This document shows, piece after piece, positions 27,889-35,271 of a DNA stretch of 52,454 bases. Position 1 is the stretch's first letter. Every line of letters starts with the position of its first letter. The stretch is taken from NCBI GenBank assembly GCA_016873095.1, contig VGYC01000025.1, forward strand, positions 1-52,454. The letters run 5' to 3'. A program made the translations under genes and the position numbers. The stretch is from Planctomycetota bacterium. Lineage in GTDB: Bacteria > Planctomycetota > Planctomycetia > Gemmatales > Gemmataceae. The notes beneath the pieces are model-generated. The model was given only the letters and a program-made list of their open reading frames with translations, ran no database searches and had not been told where the DNA came from.

Positions 27889-30279
27889 ATGCATAATCAC
27901 GCCTTAACAGCTGGACTGGTCGCGGCATGCTGTGCTATCGACGCACTTGCCTTCGAGCCAGCGCGAATCGACATCGACAAGCTGCCGCCGGCCTTCAAGG
28001 GCGTCATCGATTTTCGCCGCGACATCGAGCCGATTTTCAAGACGGCGTGCATCTCTTGCCACAACTCTGACAAGCAGCGCGGTGGAATGCGACTGGACCA
28101 CGCCGAGGCGGCTCTGCGAGGCGGAAATACCGGGCCTGTGATCCTTCCAAGGAACGCCGGCGAGAGCCGACTGCTGCACCTGGTCGCAGGCCTCGATCCC
28201 GAGCTTGTCATGCCGCCCAAGGGCAAGAAACGGCTCACCGCCGTCGAGGTAAGCAAGCTGCGCGCCTGGATCGATCAGGGCGCCATCTGGCCAAAGCAGG
28301 CTGTCGCCCAGAAGTCAACCACCTCCAGGCACTGGGCGTTTCAGCCCATCAAGACGCCTGGCTTGCCGCGCGTGCAACGTCACGCCTGGGTCAAGAACCC
28401 GATTGATGCCTTCGTCCTGAGCCGTCTGGAAATGGAGAGGATCGAGCCCTCGCCGGAAGCGGATCGGTCCACGCTCGTGCGCCGGCTCAGCTTCGATCTG
28501 CGCGGCTTACCACCCACCCCAGAGGAGGTCGATGCGTTTCTGAAAGACGCCAGCGCCAACGCTTATGACGCGCTGGTGGATCGTTTCTTGCAATCGCCCG
28601 CCTACGGCGAGCGCTGGGGCCGGCACTGGCTCGACCTCGCCCGCTACGCTGACAGTGACGGCTACGAGCAGGATCGACCTCGACCATTCGCCTGGCGCTA
28701 CCGCGAATGGGTCATTCATGCCATGAACCAGGACATGCCGTTCGACCGCTTCGCGATCGAACAGCTGGCGGGCGATCTGCTGCCTGGTGCGACCATCGAA
28801 CAAAAGACCGCGACCGGTTTTCATCGCAATACCTTGACCAATCGTGAAGGCGGTACGGACAAGGAGCAGTTCCGCGTCGAGGCGTGCTTCGACCGCGTGG
28901 CCACCACAGCCAAGGCCTTCCTTGGATTGACGCTGGGTTGCGCTCAGTGCCACGACCACAAGTACGATCCATTCAGCCAGCGCGAGTTCTACGAGTTCTT
29001 CGCCTTTTTCAATAGCGACGAGGAAGTGGACGTCCCTGCTCCACTCCCTGGCGACCAGGCGGCCTACGACCAGGCCAGGGCCGCCTTTGACAGGAAGAAG
29101 AAGGAACTGGAATCAGCCATCGCAGCGCGCATGAAGTCGCTCAAGAAACAAGACCTCAAGGACGACAAGAAGCTGACCGAGCTAAGCAAGGCCCTGAAGG
29201 CCCACGAGAAAACAGCGCCGACGGTGGCGCAGGTGTCGACGCTGGCGCTGGGCAAAGGCCGCACGACACAGGTGATGATTCGCGGTGATTTCCTGAGGCC
29301 CGGCATAGAGGTTCAGCCCAGCACCCCTGCAGTGCTGCATACGCTGCAAGCGAAAGCCAGGCCCACGCGCATGGATCTGGCAAGCTGGATTGTGGATCCG
29401 GCCAACCCGCTGACGCCGCGCGTCATCGTCAACTGGGCCTGGCATCGCTACTTCGGCCGCGGCCTGGTCGTCACTCTCGAGGACTTCGGCACGCAGGGTG
29501 AGAAACCGTCCCATCCCGATCTACTTGATTTCCTGGCAAAAGAATTCATGCGTGGCTGGAGCCTCAAGAAGCTGCACCGGCTGATCGTCACGTCGGCGAC
29601 CTACAAGCAAAGCTCGCGATATCGACCGGTACTGCTGGCACGCGATCCGGCGAACGTGCTGCTGGCGCGACAGAACCGCCTGCGCCTCGAAGCCGAAATC
29701 CTGCGCGATAACGCCCTGGCCGTCAGCGGCGTCCTGCAGCTGCGCCTTGGCGGCCCAAGCGTCCGCCCGCCGCAACCCACTGGCGTCTCCGATCTCACCT
29801 ATGCGGGCACTGCCAGGTGGGTTGAGAGCAAGGGGCCCGACCGCTACCGCCGCGGCATGTACACCTGGTTCCAGCGCACCAGCCCATATCCAATGCTCAT
29901 GACTTTCGACGCCCCCGACGGCGTAGTATGCTGCGTCCGCCGCGAAAAATCGAACACGCCGTTGCAGGCGCTGACTCTCATGAACGACACAGCCTTTGTG
30001 GAATGTGCCCAGGCGCTGGCGCGGCGCGTCCTGGCAAGCAAGGGAGACCGCATCGACACGCTTTTTCATCTTGGCCTCGCGCGCTCGCCAAGTGCCGCCG
30101 AGCACGAAGAGCTAACACGCCTCCATCAAGAATTGACCGTGACCGCTCGGGCCAACCCCAGGGAAGCTGCCCGTTTGCTAGGCAGTCATCCAGAGTCGGC
30201 TGCAGCTGCCGAGGCCGCCGTCTGGGTGGCGCTGGCAAGGGCCATCATGAATCTCGACGAGTTCGTGACTCGGGAATGA
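27889..30279 (+). CDS. Planctomycete cytochrome c / DUF1549 / DUF1553 protein (second copy)
   Basis: A 796-residue exported protein with the same domain order as the divergent neighbour but clearly different in sequence. After the signal peptide is the heme motif CISCH (Cys54, Cys57, His58) with ELVMPPKGKKRLT as probable Met ligand region. DUF1549 follows (NPIDAFVLSRLEMERI, RGLPPTPEEVDAFL, YGERWGRHWLDLARYADSDGYEQD, CAQCHDHKYDPFSQREFYEFFAFF), then a short Lys-rich coiled-coil (about residues 400-440), and DUF1553 (NPLTPRVIVNWAWHRYFGRGLV, CVRREKSNTPLQALTLMND). There is no DUF1501 gene after it; ispE follows after 234 bases. The 252-base divergent gap (27637-27888) presumably holds promoters for both directions, but none is clear. 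Confidence 0.92.
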   Translation: MHNHALTAGLVAACCAIDALAFEPARIDIDKLPPAFKGVIDFRRDIEPIFKTACISCHNSDKQRGGMRLDHAEAALRGGNTGPVILPRNAGESRLLHLVAGLDPELVMPPKGKKRLTAVEVSKLRAWIDQGAIWPKQAVAQKSTTSRHWAFQPIKTPGLPRVQRHAWVKNPIDAFVLSRLEMERIEPSPEADRSTLVRRLSFDLRGLPPTPEEVDAFLKDASANAYDALVDRFLQSPAYGERWGRHWLDLARYADSDGYEQDRPRPFAWRYREWVIHAMNQDMPFDRFAIEQLAGDLLPGATIEQKTATGFHRNTLTNREGGTDKEQFRVEACFDRVATTAKAFLGLTLGCAQCHDHKYDPFSQREFYEFFAFFNSDEEVDVPAPLPGDQAAYDQARAAFDRKKKELESAIAARMKSLKKQDLKDDKKLTELSKALKAHEKTAPTVAQVSTLALGKGRTTQVMIRGDFLRPGIEVQPSTPAVLHTLQAKARPTRMDLASWIVDPANPLTPRVIVNWAWHRYFGRGLVVTLEDFGTQGEKPSHPDLLDFLAKEFMRGWSLKKLHRLIVTSATYKQSSRYRPVLLARDPANVLLARQNRLRLEAEILRDNALAVSGVLQLRLGGPSVRPPQPTGVSDLTYAGTARWVESKGPDRYRRGMYTWFQRTSPYPMLMTFDAPDGVVCCVRREKSNTPLQALTLMNDTAFVECAQALARRVLASKGDRIDTLFHLGLARSPSAAEHEELTRLHQELTVTARANPREAARLLGSHPESAAAAEAAVWVALARAIMNLDEFVTRE

Positions 30280-30513
30280 GGCAACTGAGTCTTTCAAGAC
30301 GCGTTTTGTCCGCCTGGTCGTTCAGTTTTTTCCTTCTCCACTTGACGCCATCCCGGCGTGTTGGGTAAACTCCTCCCAGCGCTTCTAGATTTTGCACCCA
30401 GGGTAGGGGAATTGGGTTTCCCAGCCTGCTTCCCCCCGCAGAAAAAAGGAATTTTCACGGGTCTGTGATTTTGCCCAGGGACGGGGTCATCCCCTCTCTG
30501 CCCAGTTTCATCC

Positions 30514-31473
30514 ATGCTCATTTATCGGTATGCCGATGACGTGGTGGCTTGGGCGCCGGCCAAGGTCAATCTGCACCTGGAGGTCTTGGGCAAAAGGCCC
30601 GACGGTTATCACGAAATAGCCACGCTCATGGTGGCAATCCGGCTCTTTGACACCTTGGTTTTCCGGGACGCGTCCGGCGGCGACATCCGGCTGGCGTGTA
30701 CGCAGGCCGGGCTGTCCCTCGGTCCTGACAACTTGATCGTGCGAGCTGCAAGACTTCTTCAAGATCACACCGGCTGCACGCGCGGGGCCACCATTCGCCT
30801 GGTGAAACGCATCCCCATGGCGGCGGGACTCGCCGGCGGTTCGACGGATGCGGCCGCGACTCTGGTAGGCCTCAACAAGCTATGGCGTCTCGGACTGGGA
30901 AGTACTGACCTCGCTCGTCTGGCAGCAAGGCTGGGCAGCGACATCCCGTTCTTTCTGGGAGGTCCCGCGGCATGGTGTACCGGCCGCGGCGAGATTGTTG
31001 AGCCATTGCCGCTCGGCGCGGTGCTGCATCTGGTCTTGTTGTGCCCGCGCTTTGGCTGTGCCACGGCGGAAGGGTATCGAAGAGTCGTCGTCCCGGAAAA
31101 GCCTCAGAGCGGCGAGGCGATTCGCAAGGCGGTTGCGGCGGGAGACGTCGCCGGCATCGCGGCAAGCCTGCACAATCGCCTCCAGCCGGCAGCGGAGCGG
31201 CTGGCGCCACGGCTCGCGGAATATGCAACAAGGCTGCGACGCCTTGGGCCCGCTGGCGTCCTGATGAGTGGCAGCGGCAGCACGCTTTTCGCCCTGTGCC
31301 GCGACCGTGATGAAGCCAAGCGAATCGCCCGACTTCTCAAGCACGGGTTGGAAAGAGAGGCAGCAGACGACGAGATAGCAGACGAAGAGGATGCACGAGT
31401 GTTCCTGGTACGGAGCCCCCTGGCCACAGAACAAAAGGAGAACAGCTGTGGTGATCACCGAGGTTCGCATTAA
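30514..31473 (+). CDS. ispE: 4-diphosphocytidyl-2-C-methyl-D-erythritol kinase
   Basis: A 319-residue GHMP kinase that phosphorylates the 2-hydroxyl of CDP-ME with ATP in the MEP isoprenoid pathway, in the cytoplasm. Residues 13-35 (WAPAKVNLHLEVLGKRPDGYHEI) carry the conserved Lys17. The ATP loop is PMAAGLAGGSTDAAATL (101-117), and Asp143 in LGSDIPFFLGG matches the catalytic Asp. The GHMP C-terminal motif MSGSGSTLFAL is near residue 255. The last ~30 residues are not family-like and overlap the spoVG start. No clear Shine-Dalgarno precedes the ATG at 30514, so a slightly later GTG is possible. The ispE-spoVG order recurs in planctomycetes, and in Bacillus the two genes are also close. Confidence 0.95.
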   Translation: MLIYRYADDVVAWAPAKVNLHLEVLGKRPDGYHEIATLMVAIRLFDTLVFRDASGGDIRLACTQAGLSLGPDNLIVRAARLLQDHTGCTRGATIRLVKRIPMAAGLAGGSTDAAATLVGLNKLWRLGLGSTDLARLAARLGSDIPFFLGGPAAWCTGRGEIVEPLPLGAVLHLVLLCPRFGCATAEGYRRVVVPEKPQSGEAIRKAVAAGDVAGIAASLHNRLQPAAERLAPRLAEYATRLRRLGPAGVLMSGSGSTLFALCRDRDEAKRIARLLKHGLEREAADDEIADEEDARVFLVRSPLATEQKENSCGDHRGSH

Positions 31474-32050
31474 ACTCATGGAAGACAACAACGAGCGACT
31501 CCAGGCCTTCTGCTCGGTCACGTTCGACGATGCCTTCGTCGTCCGCGACCTGAAGATCATCGAAGGGACCAAGGGACCGTTCGTGGCCATGCCAAGCCGC
31601 AAGCTCACCGACCGCTGCCCGCAGTGCGGCTGCAAGAACCATCTTCGTGCCCGCTGCTGCAATCAGTGCGGCGGCCGGCTCGACGAGGATCGCGCCACCC
31701 GCGACGCCAACGGCCGGGCCAAGCTGCACGCCGACATCGCTCACCCCATCAATTCCAGCTGCCGCGAGGTCATCCAGAACGCTGTCATCAAGGCCTTCCA
31801 GGAAGAGAAGGAACGCTCCAAGCAGCCCGGCTATGTCTCCAACTATGAGGACTACGACGCCGGCGAGTACGAGGACAGCTTCAGCACCCTCGTCAGCGAG
31901 CTGAACACGACGCGCGGAATGCCGCAAGATGGTTACCGCACGCACGGACCGCATGGCCAGCGTGGCACTCACGCACCCAATCATGAGTCGCGAACCTCCG
32001 TCGCCAGCCGCGACAACGACTGTGGCGGCTTCGGCGAAGGCATCCTTTGA
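31448..32050 (+). CDS. spoVG: SpoVG-family RNA/DNA-binding regulator with zinc-ribbon insertion
   Basis: A 200-residue protein. Residues 1-53 (VVITEVRIKLMEDNNERLQAF, FVVRDLKIIEG, FVAMPSRKL) and ~95-118 (HPINSSCREVIQNAVIKAF) are the two halves of the SpoVG fold, known elsewhere as a site-specific nucleic-acid-binding regulator. Between them is a zinc ribbon, CPQC…CNQC (Cys57, 60, 71, 74), absent from Firmicutes SpoVG. The C-terminal ~75 residues are acidic, then Gly/His/Asn-rich and probably disordered. The start is GTG at 31448, with AAGGAG seven bases upstream, inside the end of ispE (26-base overlap), which indicates translational coupling. A GTG at 31451 is also possible. The transcript ends at the hairpin at 32091. 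Confidence 0.93.
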   Translation: MVITEVRIKLMEDNNERLQAFCSVTFDDAFVVRDLKIIEGTKGPFVAMPSRKLTDRCPQCGCKNHLRARCCNQCGGRLDEDRATRDANGRAKLHADIAHPINSSCREVIQNAVIKAFQEEKERSKQPGYVSNYEDYDAGEYEDSFSTLVSELNTTRGMPQDGYRTHGPHGQRGTHAPNHESRTSVASRDNDCGGFGEGIL

Positions 32051-32090
32051 TGCCATTGCCGCAAGATTTGCGATTGCAGTTGAAACGAGG

Positions 32091-32118
32091 AGCCGAGGGC
32101 AGTGCCCCTCGGCTTTTT
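32091..32118 (+). terminator. Intrinsic terminator after spoVG
   Basis: A perfect 9-bp GC-rich stem, AGCCGAGGG (32091-32099) and CCCTCGGCT (32106-32114), with a 6-nt loop is followed directly by T's (the run TTTTT counting the last stem base). It lies 41 bases after the spoVG stop and separates it from the convergent lipoprotein gene. The opposite strand has no T-run, so it works in one direction only. Confidence 0.9.
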
Positions 32119-32136
32119 CGCGCGCGTCGTGCTTGC

Positions 32137-32952
32137 TCACTTGATGAGCGGCCGAGGCGTCGAAACTACCGGATCGGCCTTCTCGTTGTTCATCGCTGTC
32201 GTGCGGATGGGCATGCGATTCTCGAACGGGTCGGGCAAGTTGAAGCGAATGAAGGGCAGCGGCGCAGTGCGGGCCGGCATTGCCCCAGCCAGGGCAGCAT
32301 CCCGGCTTGACTCGCCACTCGGGCCGACCAGCGACGCGCGATCCGGCACATACTGTGCCATGATCGGCAGCGGTACCGGCTCGCCTGAGTCCGGCGACGG
32401 CCAGCGTTCCAGCGCCTGCACGGCGAAGAGAATCTCCTCCGGTCCCTTCGGCGTTTCGCGGATGCTTGCCAGCGGCGTCCCCTCGGACGGGTCGCGCGGC
32501 GTCGTCTTGCCTGCAGGCTTTGCCGCAAAGCGCGCCGGCAAGCCACGAAACTGCGGCAGCGGCGGCGCGGGCTTCTCGATTGACGCCGGCCGCGCCAGCT
32601 GCTTCGGCCCCTGGCTCAGCCTCGTGGCGGCGGCATCGCTGGGCCGCAGCAACTCGTCCAGCAGCTTCGCGCCTTTGTCTGCCGGCGCGGACGCCTTCGC
32701 GGCCGGTTCTTCCTTGCCCTGAGCTCGCGCCACCTGGATGTCCACGGGCGGCGGCTTGGTCGCGGGTGCGGCTTTCACCACAACTGGGTTCACGACGGCG
32801 GGCTTGTTGGACACCGGCTGCGCTTGCTTCTTCTCTTCTTGCCCGAGTGAAGGCGTGGCATCGACGATCGGGACTGCCTCGGTCTTCTTGCAGCCCACGA
32901 TAACCGTGAACGCGCCGATTAGCACAGTCGTCAGCCAGCGATTGCTTCTCAT
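32137..32952 (-). CDS. Proline/lysine-rich lipoprotein, last gene of the export operon
   Basis: A 271-residue protein of unknown function. MRSNRWLTTVLIGAFTVIVGC is a lipoprotein signal peptide, with Cys21 as the lipid-attachment site (VIVGC followed by KK). The mature part is rich in Pro, Ala and Lys with no predicted fold until about residue 150, where short motifs such as PLPQFRGLPARFAAKP and GPEEILFAVQALERWP appear. ATG at 32952 is chosen because GAGG lies seven bases upstream and the leader is then of normal length; an adjacent ATG is at 32955. It starts 50 bases after the YdjY-domain gene, so co-transcription is likely. Confidence 0.8.
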   Translation of the reverse strand: MRSNRWLTTVLIGAFTVIVGCKKTEAVPIVDATPSLGQEEKKQAQPVSNKPAVVNPVVVKAAPATKPPPVDIQVARAQGKEEPAAKASAPADKGAKLLDELLRPSDAAATRLSQGPKQLARPASIEKPAPPLPQFRGLPARFAAKPAGKTTPRDPSEGTPLASIRETPKGPEEILFAVQALERWPSPDSGEPVPLPIMAQYVPDRASLVGPSGESSRDAALAGAMPARTAPLPFIRFNLPDPFENRMPIRTTAMNNEKADPVVSTPRPLIK

Positions 32953-33002
32953 CATCAATCCTCGGTGCTTGTCTTCACTTGAGCGTTGCCGACTCAATCG
33001 TG

Positions 33003-33695
33003 TCATTTTCTCGCCTTGGCCACCTCGATTACCAGTTTCACGGGCGTGCCTTCCTTGGGCAGGTTCTTGGTGTTGGTCTCCAACTTCAAGTATTTTTCCT
33101 CTTCCATCGTCAGGTTCGTCTGAAAGACGGTCTGGTTGGTGACCGGGAAGATGGAGACGAGCGTGCCGGTGAGGTCGGCCCCGTAGACGGTCTCGTCCTT
33201 GGCCGGGTCGGGCTTGCTCATGACCGAGCCGGTGAACCGCCAGCGGACCGACTTGGGGAACGGCTTGCCGTTGCGCGAATCGACCAGCGACTTGTCGATG
33301 GTGATCTTGCGGGCCGCCCCACCACCCTCAGCGACCTCGAGATAAAGCAGTACTTCGGGGCCCTGTGGCTGGTCCTTGCCGCCCATGACGGGCGTGCCCG
33401 GTTTGAGGCCGAGACTCTCGACTGCCTTGTGGATGGCGCTCGGCTTGGCCTCAAAGGTGATCACGGTTTCATGGGCCTTCTTTCCCTTGGGATACGGCCA
33501 GCAGGCGATGACCTCGATGGGATAGGTCTTGCCCTTCAGGTATTCCAGCTTGCGCGGCGCGATCTGCGCGTCGATCTTGACCAGCTTTTTGACCTTGTCG
33601 ACGGTGATGCCTGAGTCATCCTTGCCGGCGCAGACGGGGTCGCCGAGAGATGCCAGGACGCACAGAAAACAACCAAGAATACATCGCGTTGTCAT
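33003..33695 (-). CDS. Secreted YdjY-domain protein
   Basis: A 230-residue protein beginning with a Sec signal peptide (TRCILGCFLCVLASLGDPVCAG). The mature region matches the YdjY-type domain widespread in planctomycetes: KVKKLVKIDAQIAPRKLEYLKG near residue 35, HETVITFEAKPSAIHKAVESLGLKPG near 75, and GKPFPKSVRWRFTGS and YGADLTGTLVSIFPVTNQTVF later. No enzymatic role is known, and no catalytic residues stand out. ATG at 33695 (GGAG six to seven bases upstream) is preferred over 33707. Gaps are 53 bases after the PQQ gene and 50 bases before the lipoprotein gene. Confidence 0.85.
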   Translation of the reverse strand: MTTRCILGCFLCVLASLGDPVCAGKDDSGITVDKVKKLVKIDAQIAPRKLEYLKGKTYPIEVIACWPYPKGKKAHETVITFEAKPSAIHKAVESLGLKPGTPVMGGKDQPQGPEVLLYLEVAEGGGAARKITIDKSLVDSRNGKPFPKSVRWRFTGSVMSKPDPAKDETVYGADLTGTLVSIFPVTNQTVFQTNLTMEEEKYLKLETNTKNLPKEGTPVKLVIEVAKARK

Positions 33696-33748
33696 GACTC
33701 GCTCCAATTCCGCCGGCGATTATTGTCACACGGAGCCTGATGACCGAA

Positions 33749-35260
33749 TTATTTCTCGCCGATGCACACAACCACCGTTGCCTCGCGGGCAAAAGGGCCC
33801 TCGAGGTTGCAGGTGGCAACGTAGAGGCGGCCGGCGTGGACGATGGGGCCGCCATAGACCATGCCGGGGGCCTTCACGTCGCCGTGGCTGCCGAGGTTCA
33901 ACGTCCACTGCGGCTGGCCGGTCTTGAGGTCGATGGCGTGGATGACGCCTTTCAGGTCGCCGGCGTAGACCGTGTTGCCGGCCACGGCGACCGGCGCGAA
34001 TAGCGGCGCCTTGGCCTCGTAGATCCAGCGGCGGTCGCCCCTCGCCACTTCGAAGGCGCGGACCTTGCCATCCGTGGCAGCCACGATGGCGGCGCCGTCC
34101 GCGATGGCGGCGCAGGCCACGATGCCGCCCGGAACATCCTTCTTCCATTTCTCCTTGCCGGTTGCCAGGTCGATGGCCGCCATCTGTCCCTTCGCACCCT
34201 TGAGCAGGTGCGTGTCGTAGCCGATGCTGCTCCCGGAGACGATGGCGACATTATCCTTGATGGAAGCGCCGCCCCACGGATTGAACTTCAGCGGGGCCCG
34301 CCAGCGGATCGTTCCCTTGGCGGCGTCGAGGCAGAACAGGGCGCGGTCGCCTACTTTTTCCTTGTCGAGATACGCCGAGCCGACCAGCACACGGTCGCCG
34401 TCAACATTGACCGGGGCGTCCACGTGCCATTTTTCCTGCCCCTGCTGCCACGTCCGCAACGGCGCAGCGCGCGGCAACTGGTCCTCGCTCGGCGGGATCG
34501 CAAAATCGGGGTCTTTCTTCTTCTGTTCCAGATACTTCGCTTGCAACTTCTTCCAATGCTGGTCGAGAAGCTTGCGGATGGCGGCCACCTCCATCTGTTT
34601 GCCCTCGAACGTGACCTTGTCGAGTTCGACACAGACGACGCCGGCCGCTCCGCCGCCGATGTACACCTTGCCGTTCGCGATCGTCGGCGAACCTTCCAGG
34701 TGCACGAGCTTGCCGGGGATTGGCAGTTGCCACAGCGGCGAACCGCTGGCCACGCTCACGCAGTACAGGCTGGCCCCGTCGGTCTGATGCATGCCGTCGC
34801 CGAACACGAGCCGGTCCTTGTCGATGCCCGGCGAGCTGACGGTGGGCAGCTTCAGAAACGGCGCCGATTTGCTCCACACGACGCGATTGCTCGCCTTGGG
34901 CTCCGTGCTCAGGCACAAAAACGACGCGACGTTGAAAGCGCCGAGGCCGGAGACGAACAGGCGATCGCCGGCCGGGACCGGCGATGCCAGGAAATGCTCC
35001 TTCGTCTTGTAGGCCCACAGGACCTTGGGCGTGGCGGGCCCGGCCTTGCCGTCGGTGTTGCCGGTGCGCTGCGGATTGCCGCGGTAAGTGCCCCAGGGCT
35101 CGACGGCGTGAACCGAAGAGACGAAAGCGAGCAGCAGCACCGGGAGGGCGAGGCTCCTGCCGAGCCGTTTGACCGTTGCGATTGTGGAGGGTTCGCGGCT
35201 CGGCAGGAGCCTTGCCCTCCCGGAAGCGTTCGTCCTCGGCACATCTGAATGCAAACTCAT
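33749..35260 (-). CDS. Secreted PQQ-like beta-propeller protein
   Basis: A 503-residue protein. Residues 34-51 (GRSLALPVLLLAFVSSVHA) make the signal peptide, preceded by an unusually long basic stretch. The rest is a PQQ-type propeller with repeated blade motifs: GDRLFVSGLGAF, GKVYIGGGAAGVVCVE, ATGKEKWKKDVPGG, ATDGKVRAFEVARGDRRWIYEA, AGDLKGVIHAIDLKTGQPQW. Such propellers mostly act in assembly or ligand binding, and residues for a quinone enzyme are not evident. AAGGA lies eight bases upstream of ATG 35260, and the gap to the upstream FG-GAP gene is only 11 bases. Residues 13-40 are encoded by the palindromic repeat at 35141-35222, so a mobile repeat has entered the leader without breaking the frame. 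Confidence 0.9.
   Translation of the reverse strand: MSLHSDVPRTNASGRARLLPSREPSTIATVKRLGRSLALPVLLLAFVSSVHAVEPWGTYRGNPQRTGNTDGKAGPATPKVLWAYKTKEHFLASPVPAGDRLFVSGLGAFNVASFLCLSTEPKASNRVVWSKSAPFLKLPTVSSPGIDKDRLVFGDGMHQTDGASLYCVSVASGSPLWQLPIPGKLVHLEGSPTIANGKVYIGGGAAGVVCVELDKVTFEGKQMEVAAIRKLLDQHWKKLQAKYLEQKKKDPDFAIPPSEDQLPRAAPLRTWQQGQEKWHVDAPVNVDGDRVLVGSAYLDKEKVGDRALFCLDAAKGTIRWRAPLKFNPWGGASIKDNVAIVSGSSIGYDTHLLKGAKGQMAAIDLATGKEKWKKDVPGGIVACAAIADGAAIVAATDGKVRAFEVARGDRRWIYEAKAPLFAPVAVAGNTVYAGDLKGVIHAIDLKTGQPQWTLNLGSHGDVKAPGMVYGGPIVHAGRLYVATCNLEGPFAREATVVVCIGEK
35141..35222. repeat. MITE-like palindromic repeat inside the PQQ gene's leader
   Basis: The arms at 35141-35167 and 35196-35222 (27 nt each) are reverse complements with one mismatch (G/A), around a 28-nt loop. 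One frame of the arm reads GEAPAEP, a peptide shadow I recall from many planctomycete translations, which suggests a high-copy repeat family. Its geometry matches the hairpin at 18164-18241. Confidence 0.8.
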
Positions 35261-35271
35261 TGGAAGTCCTT

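Noticed and set aside
34208-35248. Plus-strand frame of 346 codons over the PQQ gene
   Set aside because: Antisense shadow; its GEAPAEP segment comes from the palindromic repeat, not from a gene.
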